This document shows, piece by piece, positions 43,752 through 57,200 of a stretch of 64,000 bases of DNA; the stretch's first letter is position 1, and each line of letters begins with the position of its first letter. The translations under genes were made by a program, and so were the position numbers. This DNA comes from Bradyrhizobium cytisi. Lineage in GTDB: Bacteria > Pseudomonadota > Alphaproteobacteria > Rhizobiales > Xanthobacteraceae. The notes beneath the pieces were generated by a model. The model was not told the origin of the DNA and did not search any database. It saw only the letters and a program-made list of their open reading frames with translations. The stretch is from assembly GCF_008123515.1 (NCBI RefSeq), contig NZ_VSSR01000023.1, positions 166,441 through 230,440 of the forward strand, given 5' to 3'.

Positions 43752-44453
43752 ATGAAAGCAGTTTTGATCGACCCGGCGGCCAAGACGGTGAACGTCGTCT
43801 ACTTGCATTCAGTCAGTAGGGCGACGAACAAATTTTTCAGCGAGAAGCCGACGCCTGTTCTGAAGCTCCCGCGAGGCGACGTCCTTCTGGCCGCCGCAGC
43901 AGAAGAGGGAGATGCATTCGTCCTCGGCGGATCCCGGCCCATCGGCGGGCCAGGGCTGATCGTCGGTCGCAAGCTGGGAGCGGGCGAGCGAGCGCCCGTG
44001 CGTGTCGATCCGGATCTCTTAAGGCAGATGGTCCGCTGGACGTCCATTGAGAAGTCGGAAACAGCAGAGACGCGGACTGTGGTGCGTGCGATCGAGATCG
44101 ATCCTGAGCGGCGGTCGATCGAAGAATTTTCGATCACGCCCACGATGCTCGCCCTGCAGCATCGTCTGGGCGGCGAGATCAGGATCTGCTTCCGCGCTCC
44201 AGAGGAGGACATTGTGCTCACCGCTGCGGACGCCACGATGGACCAGTTGATGTGGCGGAAGGATGAGGCGGAGTTCTCCGGTCGCTGCGTCGTCCTCGGT
44301 CATGATTTGCGCCGGGGGCGCTTCGTCAACGTCGCGGCGTCGCTGGCCAATTTGCGAGAGAGCGTCACGTTCCGAAGCTCAACCGGCAACACTTGGACCG
44401 GTTATGAGTGCGCATCCGAAAACTCGACAGCGGGGCGATCGGATCAGGGATAA
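43752..44453 (+). CDS. hypothetical protein, unknown family
   Basis: 233 residues from ATG 43752 with an AAGAGG ribosome-binding site. Soluble, mixed alpha/beta; KAVLIDPAAKTVNVVYL opens the protein and GRCVVLGHDLRRGRFVNV lies near the end. No motif recognised. Similar rhizobial proteins without known function exist as far as I recall, but I could not name one. It is uninterrupted, unlike the genes just upstream. Confidence 0.55.
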   Translation: MKAVLIDPAAKTVNVVYLHSVSRATNKFFSEKPTPVLKLPRGDVLLAAAAEEGDAFVLGGSRPIGGPGLIVGRKLGAGERAPVRVDPDLLRQMVRWTSIEKSETAETRTVVRAIEIDPERRSIEEFSITPTMLALQHRLGGEIRICFRAPEEDIVLTAADATMDQLMWRKDEAEFSGRCVVLGHDLRRGRFVNVAASLANLRESVTFRSSTGNTWTGYECASENSTAGRSDQG

Positions 44454-44589
44454 GATTTACGGCCGATGAGCGTGGACGAGCCGAGGGCTCGCCCCGAAGC
44501 AGGAGCATACAGTTCGGGGAAGTAATTCCCTTGCTTGCCGCAGCATCAAAAAGCTTGGATCAGATCTGCAGCGCGTGACGAACAGGGAC

Positions 44590-44869
44590 GCGACCAGACC
44601 GATAAGATAAAGTGAGCGAGGGGACCCTCGCTCTCGTCAACATGCTGCATGCCGGGGACGTTCTCCAACGAGATGAAATCGGGCTTTCATCGCCTGATGG
44701 AAACGACCCAATCGAGCGGCAGCGTCCGCCTTGGATCTCCGTCGGTCTTGGCCCGGCTTTGCTTCGAAAACAGTTGGCAGCGAGCCCAGCAACTGAAAAC
44801 GATTTCGCGCGCGTTAGCGACGTTAGCAGCGCCCTGAACGTCCGTGCGTACCATCCAGATGATCATCAC
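44590..44869 (-). pseudogene. cytosine-C5 DNA methyltransferase remnant
   Basis: Read on the minus strand, CQLFSKQSRAKTDGDPRRTLPLDW matches the segment after the PCQ motif (motif IV, here WARCQ), and KPDFISLENVPGMQHV is motif VI with the ENV triplet. A TGA lies between them in the same frame (IRR-stop-KPDF). Nothing recognisable as the target-recognition domain or later motifs remains. This is the middle of a former Dcm-type enzyme, probably from a restriction-modification or phage methylase gene. Confidence 0.7.
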
Positions 44870-45078
44870 GAGCGGACTTGCAAATGTCTGAACCCGTAAC
44901 TCTACGGGCGCGGGAAGTGCTGTCCCTTAGGCGTGCCAGTGACGAGTCTGTGCGCCGGGCGCTTAGCTTCGAAATCAATTCGGCGCTGCGGCGCAGTTGG
45001 CGATGCAGCAATTAATCGTACTTCATTACGATGAATCCGATTGCGACTAACTTCGCACATGCTTCTCGTGCTTAGCGC
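44870..45078. other. non-coding stretch before the giant RTX gene
   Basis: No convincing gene on either strand. It gets AT-richer toward the promoter candidate at 45079. Confidence 0.4.
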
Positions 45079-45107
45079 TTGACGCGAATGTTCTGCTGCT
45101 CATAAAA
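45079..45107 (+). promoter_or_regulatory. candidate promoter of the giant RTX gene
   Basis: TTGACG (45079-45084) and ATAAAA (45102-45107) are spaced by 17 nt. Initiation near 45114 would give a leader of about 140 nt. A second AT-rich stretch (TATTTTATAA, about 45120) lies just downstream. Confidence 0.4.
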
Positions 45108-45171
45108 GCGTCGACTACCTATTTTATAACCATCCAGTTGCGTCGCTAATTAGGTCTGGGGAAGCCCGGAT

Positions 45172-45187
45172 CAACCATTTTTGGTTG
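45172..45187. promoter_or_regulatory. inverted repeat in the leader of the giant RTX gene
   Basis: CAACCA-TTTT-TGGTTG forms a 6-bp stem with a 4-nt loop, 69 nt before the start codon. It could be an mRNA hairpin or an operator half-site pair. Confidence 0.3.
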
Positions 45188-45255
45188 GCTACGGCCTATC
45201 CGGCACAGCGTGGCTATGATCAGTCGACCAAGCTCTTTTTGCGGGGGGAATTGCT

Positions 45256-48200
45256 ATGCCTAATTCACCAGCCGTCATCGGCGCGCCCACGGTTCACGAT
45301 GTCGTCGAGGATGCCAGCCTGCAGGCGCTTACTGCAGAAGGGGCGATCTCAATTACGGACAGCAATGCCGGCCAGGCCTTCTTCAAGACGTCGGTCATCG
45401 CATCAAGCGGTGATCTCGGTTCGCTCTCCATCGCCGCGAACGGCTCCTACGTCTACTCCGTCGCCGACAGCAAGGTGCAGTATCTCGGCGCCGGCGAGAC
45501 CAAGGTGGACACGTTCACCGTCACCTCCCTAGACGGCACCACCAAGCAGGTCGCCTTCACGATCATCGGCGTCAACGATACTGCCGTGATAGGCGTGCCG
45601 ACCGTCGTCGACGTAACCGAAGACGCCGCCAGCCCGACGCTGACGGCCACGGGCTCCATCTCGATCACCGACGCCGACCACGGCCAAGCCGCGTTCAAGT
45701 CCACCGTCTCCTCCGCTCCCGGAAATCTCGGCGCCCTGGTGCTGCAGAGCAATGGCAGCTACACCTATTCCGTGGCCAACAACGCGGTTCAGTATCTCGG
45801 CGCTGGGCAGATCAAGACCGACACGTTCACCGTCACCTCCCTGGACGGCACCACCAAACAGATTTCCTTCAATGTGCACGGGACCAACGACGTCGCCGTG
45901 ATCGGCACCCCGACCCAGCATGACGTCACCGAGGACGCATCCAGTCCGACGCTGTCGACAACCGGATCCATCTCCATCACCGACGCCGACCAGGGCCAGG
46001 CCTCCTTCAGGACGGCCGTCGTCGGCGCCTCCGGCAATCTCGGCACGCTCGTGCTCGCGGCCAACGGCACCTACACCTATTCGGTCGCGGACGCCGCCGT
46101 GCGGTATCTCGGCGCGGGCGACGTCAAGAACGACACGTTCACGGTGACGTCGCTCGACGGCACCCAGAAGCAGGTCTCCTTCACCATCCATGGCGTCAAC
46201 GACGCCGCGGTCATCGGAGTGCCCACGGTCCACGACGTCACCGAGGATGCTTCGCATCCGCTGCTCACCGCGGTCGGGACGATTTCGATTTCGGATGCGG
46301 ACCAAGGACAATCGGCATTCCGACCGACCGTCCTGTCCGGCAACGGCGATCTGGGCGTCCTGGTCCTCTCCGGCAGCGGAAGCTACGTCTACTCAGTCGC
46401 CGACAGCGCGGTTCAGTATCTCGGCGCGGGCGATACCAAGGTCGACACCTTCACCGTCACCGCCCTCGACGGCACCACCAAACAGATTTCCTTCACCATC
46501 CACGGCACCAACGATGCCGCCGTGATCGGCACGCCGACCCAGCACGACGTCACCGAGGACGCGTCCAATCCGACCCTGACCGCGCACGGGACGATTGCGA
46601 TTTCCGACGTGGACCAGGGCCAGGCCGCCTTCCGCACCACCGTGACCTCAGCTCCGGGCACACTCGGCACCCTGGTCCTCGGCGCCAACGGCGCCTACAC
46701 CTATTCGGTCGCCGACGGCGCCGTGCAGTATCTCGGCAAGGGCGACACCAAGGTCGACACCTTCACCGTCACCTCGCTCGACGGCACCCAGAAGCAGGTC
46801 TCCTTCACCATCCACGGCGTCAACGACGCCGCCGCGATCGGCACGCCGACCGTGCACGACGTGTTTTCCAACACCGCCGCGACCACGCTGACCGCCACCG
46901 GATCGATCTTCATTTCGGACGTCGACCAGGGCGAAGCCGCGTTCAGCACCAAGGTGATCGCCGCAACCGGAACGTCGGGCCATCTCACGCTCGCGGCGGA
47001 CGGCGGCTACACCTATTCCGTCGCCGAAAGCGTGGCGCAGCATCTCGGCGCCACGGGGACCAAGGTCGACGTCTTCACCGTCACCTCGCTCGACGGCACC
47101 CAGAAGCAGGTCTCCTTCACCATCCACGGCGCCTCCAACGCGCTGTCGGCCCCGATCGACAGCGACGCCGCGGCCAACACGATTGTCGAGGGTGCGGCCG
47201 CCGGCTCCAAGGTCGGGATCACGGCGTCCGTCGCCGGCGCATCGTCGGTGACCTACTCGCTGTCCGCGGATTCCTCAGGCGGCGGCTTCGCGGTCGATGC
47301 GACCACCGGCGTGGTCACGGTGGCCGACCCCACCAAGATCGATTACGAAACCGCCGCCGGGCACGCCTACAGCGTCACCGTCCAGGCCAGCGACGGCCAC
47401 GGCGGCACCAGCTCGCAGGCCTTCGCCATCGCCATCGCCGATGCTCCGCCCACGACGCCGGCGGACGCCGATGCCGCGAGCGCCAACAGCGTCGTCGAAG
47501 GCGCGCCGGCCGGCACCTATGCCGGCGTGACCGCGTCGGCCACCGACGTCAACGGACCGGGCGTCACCTACTCGCTGATCGGCGACACCTCGGGCGGCGG
47601 CTTCACCATCGACCCCGCCACCGGCGCGGTCACGGTAGCCGATCCCACCAAGATCGACTACGAATCGGCGCCGAACCATGCCTATAGCGTCGTCGTCCAG
47701 GCCAGCGACGGCACGCTGACCAGCCACCAGACCTTCGTCATCGGCGTGACGGACGCCGCACCGTCGATCCCGGTCGACAGCAATGCGGCGACCAATACGG
47801 TGGCCGAAGGCGCCGCCGCCGGTACGACCGTCGGCGTCACCGCGTCCTCGACCGACGTCAACGGACCCGCGGTCGTCTACTCGCTGATCGCCGACAGTTC
47901 GGGCGGCGGCTTCACCATCAATGCGGCGACCGGCGTGGTCACGGTGGCCGATGCCACCAAGATGGATTACGAGTCCGCGCAGGGCCATGCCTACAGCGTC
48001 ACCGTCCAGGCCAGCGACGGCACGCTGACGAGCCACCAGACCTTCGCCATCGGCGTCACCGACGTGGCCCCGTCGACCCCGGTCGACAGCAATACGGCCG
48101 CCAACACGGTGGTCGAAGGCGCCGCCGCCGGATCGGCCGTCGGCGTCACCGCGTCCTCGACCGACGTCAACGGACCCGCCCTCATCTATTCGTTGATCGG

Positions 48201-51200
48201 CGACACCTCGGGCGGTGGATTCGTCGTCAATGCAGCCACCGGCGTCGTCACCGTCGCCGATCCCTCCAAGATCGTCTTCGATGCCGCGCATCCGAGTTTC
48301 GACGTCACGGTCGACGCTTCCGACGGCACGCTGCACAGCCAGCAGATCCTCACCATCGGCGTCACGCAGGCCAACCACGTGCCGGTCGCGGCGAACGACA
48401 CGGGCTCGATCACCGAGGACCAGGTCGGCACCTTCGCGGTGCTCGCCAACGACACGCTCGACCCGGATCAGGGCGCGCCGAACAACGTCACCATCGGTGC
48501 GATCAGCAACCTCGTCGCGCCATCCGGCGCGCACATCGGCGCCGCCGACATCGGCCTCGGCGTCGATGCCTCCAACGAGGTGGTGGTCACGCTCGGCTCC
48601 GACTTCCAGCATCTGCAGGCCGGCGAGACGGCGACCTTCGACGTCGCCTACATCCTGCACGGCAACCAGGCCGGCGACACGTCGACCGCTGCGCTTCACG
48701 TCACGGTCACGGGGTCCCAGGACGCGCCGACGCTGCAGGTGACCGACGCGTCGGGGTCCGACGACGCCCCGATTCCGCTCTCGATCTCGGCCCAGCTCGT
48801 CGACGACGGCGGCACGCTCAGCGTGGTCAGCATCTCCGGCATTCCCGCCAGCTACACGCTCAACCACGGCACCTTCTTCGACAGCGACGGCCATTGGGAG
48901 GTGGCGGCCTCCGACCTCGCCGGCCTCGCCCTCGTTCCGGGCGCCCAGGCGCACGCCGACACACTGCATCTGCAGGTCTCCGTCGCCTCGATCGAGGGCG
49001 GACACCCGGCGGTCGCCACCTCCGGCATCACCGTCGACGTGACGGCGGGAGCCGGCGACACCAGCAATCGCGCGGTCGACGGCTACATCGCCGGCGCGTT
49101 CGTCTTCGCCGACGCCGACGGCAACGGCGTCTATACGCCGGGCGAGGCCTCGGCGACCACCAACGCCGACGGCAGCTTCACGCTGCACGATCCGGTCGGG
49201 ACTCTGATCATGACCGGCGGCACGGACGTGTCCACCGGTCTGGCCTTCGCCGGAACGCTCAAGGCCCCCGAAGGCTCGACCGTGGTCACCCCGCTGACCA
49301 CCCTGGTGACCTCGGTGATCGCGTCGGCCGCTGCGAGCGGAACGCAGATCAGCGCGACGGACGCGGCCGCCCAGGTCGCCACCGCGTTCGGCATCGACCC
49401 GACCAAGGTCGATCTCACCACCTACGATCCGGTCCCGGCCGCCGTCGGCGGCGATCCGATCGCCACCTCCGTGCTGTCGGCCGGCGTCCAGGTCCAGAGC
49501 ACGGTCGCCCAGATCTCGGCGGTCGGCGCGACGAGCAGCGTGTTCGACGCCATCGCGGGCGCCATCACCAACGCCGGCGCCGGCCCGATCGACCTCAGCG
49601 CCGGATCCACGGTGGCCGCCATCGTCTCCGATTCCGGCGTCACGGGAGACGCTGCGACCCTCGTCACCGGCACCGTCACGGCCGCTGTCGGTAGCATCCA
49701 GCAGGCCCCGGACGTCACGGCAATCGCGCAGGCCGGCCAGGTCGCCCAGGGCTCCGCGACGGCATCTCTGGCCGCGATCACCGATTTCTCGGACACCTCC
49801 CAGACCGGCGCGGTGACTTCGACCTACGTCGACCATCTGGCCGACCAGGTGCAGGCCGCCGTGGTCGCCGATCCGACGGTCGCGCCCATCCAGGGCACGG
49901 CAGGCAACGACGTGCTGGTCGGCGGCGCCGGGATCGACACCATCGACGGGCGCGAAGGCAACGACCAGATCTCCGGCGGCGCGGGCGCCGACCAGCTGTT
50001 CGGCGGCGCGGGCAACGACCGCATCGCCGGCAACGCCGGCAACGACCACATCGACGGCGGCGCCGGCTTCGACCGCGCCCTCTACACCGACGCGACCGGC
50101 GGCATCACCGTCAACATGGCGGCCGGAACCGCCTCGGGAGCGGGCGTGGACAGCGACGTCCTCGTCAACGTCGAAGGCGTTGTCGGCTCCGCGTTCGACG
50201 ACGTCTACGACGCCAGGGGCTTCACCGGAAGCTCGGGCACTCCCGGAACGCCGATCGGCTACAACGAATTCGAGGGCGGCGCCGGCAACGACACCGTCTA
50301 CGGCACCGTCAACGCCCAGGGCGCGGCGCTGACCCGGGTGTCCTACGTCAGCGCGACGGCCGGCGTGACCGTCGACATCAAGGCAGGAACGGCGGACGGC
50401 GACGCCTCCGTCGGTCACGACACCTTCGTCGGCCCCGGCATCCAGTCGGTGTGGGGTTCGGCCTACAACGACACCATTCTCGGCAGCGACAACGGCTTCG
50501 GCACCGCGGAAGTGTTCGCGGGCTTCGCGGGCAACGACCTGATCGACGGACGGGGCGGCTTCGACCGTGCCGACTACAACGCCGATCCGACCACGACCTC
50601 CGGAATCACCGTGAACATGGCGGCGGGCATCGTGACCGGCGACGCCTCGATCGGCACCGACACGCTGCGCTCCATCGAAGCGGTTCGCGGCACCAATTTC
50701 GCCGACCATTACGACGCGACCGGCTTCAGCGGCACCAGCACCAACGCAGGGTCAAGCGGCACCTTCAACGAATTCACCGGAAACGGCGGCGACGACGTCA
50801 TCGTCGGCAACGGCGCCACCCGCCTCGGCTTCAACAACGCGACCGCGGGCGTCACGGTCGATTTCGTCGCCGGCACCGCCGACGGCGACGCCTCGGTCGG
50901 CCACGACGTCTTCACCGGCGTCAACGCGGTTCAGGCCTCGATGTTCGACGACACGCTCCGGGGCGGCGCCACCAACGACACCTTCACCGGGCTCGCCGGC
51001 AACGACTACATCGACGGCCGCGGCGGCTTCGACGTCTCGAGCTACAACAACATCTTCTTCACCACCGGCGGCGTGACGGTGAACATGGCGGCCGGCACCG
51101 CGACCGGTGACGCCTCGATCGGCAGCGACACGCTGCGCTCCATCGAAGGCATCCAGGGCACCAACTTCGTCGACCATTACGACGCGACGGGCTACGGCGC

Positions 51201-54200
51201 GGCCGGCGCGCTCAACGTCGGCAACAACGGCACCTTCAACCAGTTCGAAGGCCTCGGCGGCGACGACGTCATCGTCGGCAACGGCAACACCCGGCTGATC
51301 TACACCAACGCCGCGGCCGCGGTCACCGTCGACCTGTCGCTCGGCACCGCCCACGGCACCGCGGCCGGCGACGCCGCGAACATCGGCACCGACAGCTTCA
51401 CCGGCGTCTTCAGCGTCATCGGTTCGGCGTTCGGCGACGCCCTGATCGGCAGCGCCCACAGCGACATGTTCGTCGGCGGCGGCGGTAACGATTCCATCGA
51501 CGGCGGCGCCGGCGGCGACGTCACGATCTACTCCGGAACCCTGGCCCAGTACACGATCACGACCAATGCGGGCCAGACAACGGTCAGCGACCACGTTGCG
51601 GGCCGCGACGGCACCGACACCCTCGTCAACGTCGAGGCGCTGCAGTTCACCAACGCCAACGTCCTGATCGCGTCCGGAAGCGCGGCCAACCCGGTCGACC
51701 TGTCCGACACGCGGCTGTTCTTCAACGGGCAGCCCAACGTGCTGACGACGATGACGGGATCGGCCGACGACTACGTCAAGATCAACCAGGGTCTCTCGGG
51801 CCACCTGATCGACCTCGGCGCCGGCGGCAACGACACCGTCATCCTGGGCGTGACCGGCGGCTACAACCTCACCCTCGCCAACGTCGAACACGTCGTCGGC
51901 ACCGCGGGCGACGATTTCATCGGCCTCAACACCGACGTCAACCGCCTTTCCATCGACATGGGCGCGGGCAACGACACCATCAATCTCGCCAACGGCGTCA
52001 ACTCGGTGTCGGAGACCAATACCGAAAACCTCAACGGCAGCGACTGGTCGGGCGCGGCCTCCAACGACACGCTGACGCTCCTGAACGACGTCTCCGGCCT
52101 CTCGGTCAACCTGGCGCAGGGCACCAACACCCTCAACCTCGCCGCCGGCGCCAACTCGCTTCTCATCGTGAGCAACATCGATACCATCAACGGCACCTCC
52201 TCCGCCGACGCGCTGACGATCTCGAACGGCGCCTACACGCCAAACAACGACCTTTCGATCGACCTCGGCGCCGGAGACGACGCGCTGACGGTCGGATCGC
52301 AGTACGGAAGCTTCGCCCTCCACAACGTCGAGCACCTCGTGGTTTCGGGCCAGCAGGACGCCTTCTACAGCCTGACCAACGACCAGACCGGTCTCTCGGT
52401 CGATCTCGGCGCCGGCAATACCGGGCTGCAGATCGCCTCCGGCGCCAACACGCTCGCGCTGACCCACGTCCAGAGCGTCGGCACGTCCGACTACGTCGGG
52501 CTCGGGGGCACCTCGTCGCCGTCCGACGACAGGCTGACGCTCACGAACGACGTCGCCGGCCTGACCGTCAACCTGCAGCTGGGCGACAACACGCTGAACC
52601 TCGCGGCCGGAACGAATTCCATCACCGCCTACAACGTCCAGCACGTCAACGGCAGCGCCTCCGACGACGTCCTGACCATGATCGACGCCGGCGGCTCCGC
52701 CGTCGATCTCGGCGCCGGCAACGACACCCTGAACCTCGTCGGACCGGCCAGCGTCACCGTCACCAACGTCGAGCAGGTCAACGGCAGCGCGTTCACCGAC
52801 TTCATCACCGATGCGACCGTCGTCGGCACCACGACCATCACCGGCGGCGGCGGCAGCGATTTCATCACCGCGGGCGCCGCGACCGACGTCATCCGCTACA
52901 CCGACGCCTCGGAATCCTCGAGCGCCACGGGGATGGACGCCGTCACCAACTTCGACGCCACCCAGGACCAGTTCCTGCTGGACGGCGCCGCGGGCGCGGC
53001 GGGAGCGATCCACTTCATGGCTTCAGGCGTGCTCGACGGCACGCCGGCGACGCCGCATGGCGAAGCCATCCTCGTCGACGTCGGCGGCCAACAGCAATTG
53101 CAGATCGACGTCAACGGCGACGGCGTGATCGGCGCCGGAGACATCACGGTCGTCATGAACGGCCTTGCGGGCACGCTGAGCGACGCCAATTTCGCCGTGA
53201 TTACGCCGAACCACGCCCCGACCGACATCGCGCTCGGCCCGATCGTCCCGGCGCTTGTTCCGGAAAACAGTGCGCCAGGTTCGCTGGTAGGCCTGCTCTC
53301 GGACACGGATCCGGACGCCGGCGATACCGCAAACTACGTGCTGACCGACGACGCCGGCGGCCTGTTCGCGATCTCGAACGGCAACCAGATCGTCACTACC
53401 GCCCCGCTCGACTTCGAGCAGGCGGCTTCCCACCAGGTCACGGTCCAGGTCACGGACCATGCCGGCGCCACCTTCAGCAAGAACTTCCAAATCGACGTCA
53501 CCAACGTCAACGAGGCGCCGACCGACATTACGCTGAGCAACCATGCGGTCGCGGAGAACGCCCCGGGGTTCACCGTGGTCGGAAACCTCTCGGCCGTCGA
53601 CCCGGACGCCGGGGGCACCGCCACCTACACGCTCGTCGACGACGCCGGAGGCCTGTTCACCCTCGTCGCCAACCAGCTCGTCACCACCGGCCCGCTGGAC
53701 TACGAACAGGCGGCGTCCCACCAGATCACGGTGCGCGCCACCGACGGCGGCGGCCTCACGGTCGACAAGACCTTCACCATCGCCACCACCAACGTCAACG
53801 AGGCCCCGACGGCGGTCCTGCTGTCGAACACCTCGGTCGCCGAGAACAGCGCGGCCGACACGGTCGTCGGCGCCCTTTCCGCGCTCGATCCGGACGCCGG
53901 CGACACCGCAACCTTCACGCTGACCAACGATGCGGGCGGCCTGTTCGCGATTCTCAACGGAAACCTCGTCACCACGGCCCCCTTGAACTTCGAGCAGGCG
54001 ACGTCGCACCAGGTCACGGTACGCGTCACCGACGGCGGCGGCCTGACCCACGGCTCGAACTTCACCATCGCCACCACCAACGTCAACGAGGCGCCGACAG
54101 ACATCCTGCTGTCCAACGCCGTCATTCCGCAGGGAACGGCCAACGGCACGGTGGTCGGCACTCTCTCGGCGGTCGATCCGGATGCCGGCGACACCGCAAC

Positions 54201-57200
54201 CGTCACGCTCCTCGACGACGCCGGCGGGCAGTTCTCCGTCTCCGGCGGCAACCTCGTGGTGGCGGGTCCGCTGACCGCGGGCACCGAGCAGGTCACCGTG
54301 CACGCGACGGACGCTGGCGGCCTCGCGTTCGACAAGACCATCGCGATCACCGTCAACGCCGGCGCGCTGGTGACAGGCACCGCCGGCCCCGACACGCTCG
54401 TCGGCACCACGGGCGACGACACCATCCAGGGATTCGGAGGCAACGACCGCCTGCAGGGCCTCGCCGGCAACGACATCCTGGACGGCGGTCAGGGCTTCGA
54501 CCGCGCGGTCTACACCGACGCGGCCTCCGGCATCACCGCGAACCTGGCCGCCGGGACGGTCACCGGCGGATCCGGATCCGACACGCTCGTCCATGTCGAG
54601 GGTGTGGTCGGCAGCGACTTCGCCGACACGTTCGACGCCACCGGATTCACCGGCGACGCCGGGGTCGCCGGCACCCAGATCGGCTTCAACGAGTTCGAGG
54701 GCCGCGGCGGCAACGACAGCATCACCGGCGCCGTCAACAGCCAGGGCGCGCTGCTGACCAGGATCTCCTACGTCAGCGCGACGGGGAGCGTCACGGTCGA
54801 TCTCCAGGCGCACACCGCGACCGGCGACTCGTCGGTCGGCACCGACACCCTCGTGGGCTCCGGATTCGGCGGCGTCATCGGCTCCGCAGGCGCCGACACG
54901 CTGCTCGGCAGCAACAATGCCAACGGAACGGTCGAGATCTTCGACGGCCGCGGCGGCAACGACCTGATCAACGGCAGGGGCGGCTTCGATCGCGCCGACT
55001 ACAGCCAGGATCCGACCACGACCTCGGGCATCACCGTCAACATGGCCGCGGGAACCGTGACCGGCGACAGCACGGTCGGCACGGATACGCTCCGCTCCGT
55101 GGAATCGGTGCGCGGCACCAACTTCGCCGACCACTACGACGCCACCGGCTTCGCCGGCAACAGCACCAACGCCGGCTCCAACGGCACGTTCAACGAGTTC
55201 GTCGGCATGGGCGGCGACGACGTCATCGTCGGCAACGGCAATACCCGCCTCTCCTACATCAACGCGACCGGCGGGGTGACCGTCGACATGCAGACCGGCG
55301 CGACGCCGGGCACCGGCACCGCCGACGGCGACGCCTCGACGGGGCACGACACCTTCAGCGGCGTCAACGCCGTCCAGGGTTCGATGTTCGACGACGTCTT
55401 GCGCGGCAGCGGCAACACCGCCAGTACCGAGACCTTCTACGGCGGGGCCGGCAACGACCTGATCGACGGCCGCGGCGGCTTCGACCTCGCAACCTACAAC
55501 AACATCTACTTCTCGACCGGCGCGGTGAGCGTCAACATGGGGGCGGGCACGGTCGACGGCGATGCTTCCACCGGCCACGACACGTTGCGCTCGATCGAGG
55601 CGGTCCAAGGCACCAACTTCAACGACGTCTACGACGCCTCCACCTTCGGCACCGGGGCGGCCCTCAACATCGGCAACAACGGCACCTTCAACCAGTTCGA
55701 AGGGCTCGGCGGCAACGACACCATCACCGGCAACGGCAACACCCGGATCATCTACAGCAGCGCCACCGCCGGGGTGACCATCCATCTGGCCGCGGGCACC
55801 GCGACCGGCGACTCGTCGGTCGGCACCGACACCTTCACCGCCGTCAACAGCTCCACCGGAAGCCAGCTCGCCGACACCTACGATGCCTCCGGCTTCGTCG
55901 ATGCCGGCACTTTCACTTCCGGCACCTTCAACCTGTTCGAAGGCCTCGGCGGCAACGACACCATCACCGGCAACGGCAGCACGCGGATCGCCTACACGCA
56001 GGCCGCCTCGGGCGTCTCGGTCGACCTGTCGGTCGGAAATGCTCACAGCATCGCGGCTTCGGACGGTGCCGGGATCGGTATCGACACGATCCTCGGCGGC
56101 GTCAACTCGGTCCAGGGCTCCAACTTCGCCGACACCATCACCGGCGGATCCGCCAACGAATTCCTGTTCGGCGGCTCAGGCGCGGACACGATCTCCGGAG
56201 GCGGCGGCAACGACACGCTCACGGGGCAATCGGGCAACGACACGCTCGACGGCGGCACCGGCACCGACATGGCGTCCTTCACCGGCACCATGGCCCAGTA
56301 CGCCGTCACGACCAACGGCAGCACCGGTGTCACCACGGTCGCGGACAACGTCGCCGGACGCGACGGCACCGACACCCTGACCAACGTCGAGGTGCTGCAG
56401 TTCAGCGACGCCACCGTCCTCCTGACCGCCGGAACGGCGGCGAACCCGGTCGACGTCTCGGCCTACAACCTCCTGCCCGGCAAGATCGTCGGCACCGCCG
56501 GCGACGACTTCCTCGCGGTCGGCGGCAACGTGTTCGGCCACCAGATCGACCTCGGTGCCGGCGACGACACGGTGAGCCTCGCCTCGCCGAACTTCTACCA
56601 GTTGAACCTTCTGAACGTGGAACACGTCACGGGGTCCACCGGAGACGACAACGTCAATCTGGTCAGCAATGCCGCGGGCCTCACCGTGGACCTCGGCGCC
56701 GGCACCGACGACATGACGCTGGCCGGAGGCGTGAACTCGCTGAGCGTGACGAACGTCGAAATCCTGACCTCCAACGACTTCTCCGGCCCGGCCGTCGACG
56801 ACACGCTGACGCTGCTCAACAACGCCGGCGGCGGCATGAACGTCAACCTGGCCGAGGGCGACAACACCCTGAACCTCGCCGCCGGCAGCAACACGTTCGC
56901 CTACCTTTTCAACATCCAGCACGTCCACGGCACCGCGTCCGACGACGTCCTGACGGTGACCGGCGGAATCTACACGCCCGACAACAACCCGACGGTCGAT
57001 CTCGGCGGCGGCGACAACACGCTCAACCTGTCCGGCGGCTCGCTCACCGCGCTGAACATCCAGCACATCGGCGGCGACGCGAACGACAACTTCGTCACCT
57101 TCAACAACGAGCTCTCGGGAGTGGCCATCGACCTCGGCGCAGGCAACGACCACGTGACCCTCGCCAACGGGGCGAACTCGGTCTCGTTGACCAACGTCGA

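Noticed and set aside
45271..47142. CRISPR-like array
   Set aside because: The regular repeats are coding, 312 bp long, and translate to VCBS domains; there are no short repeats with unique spacers.
47275..50709. A 1,144-codon minus-strand frame (and a 1,007-codon one at 53023-56046) inside the giant RTX gene
   Set aside because: Both mirror the repetitive RTX gene, with low-complexity GVDAERGG-like text and no start context. Shadows of repeats.
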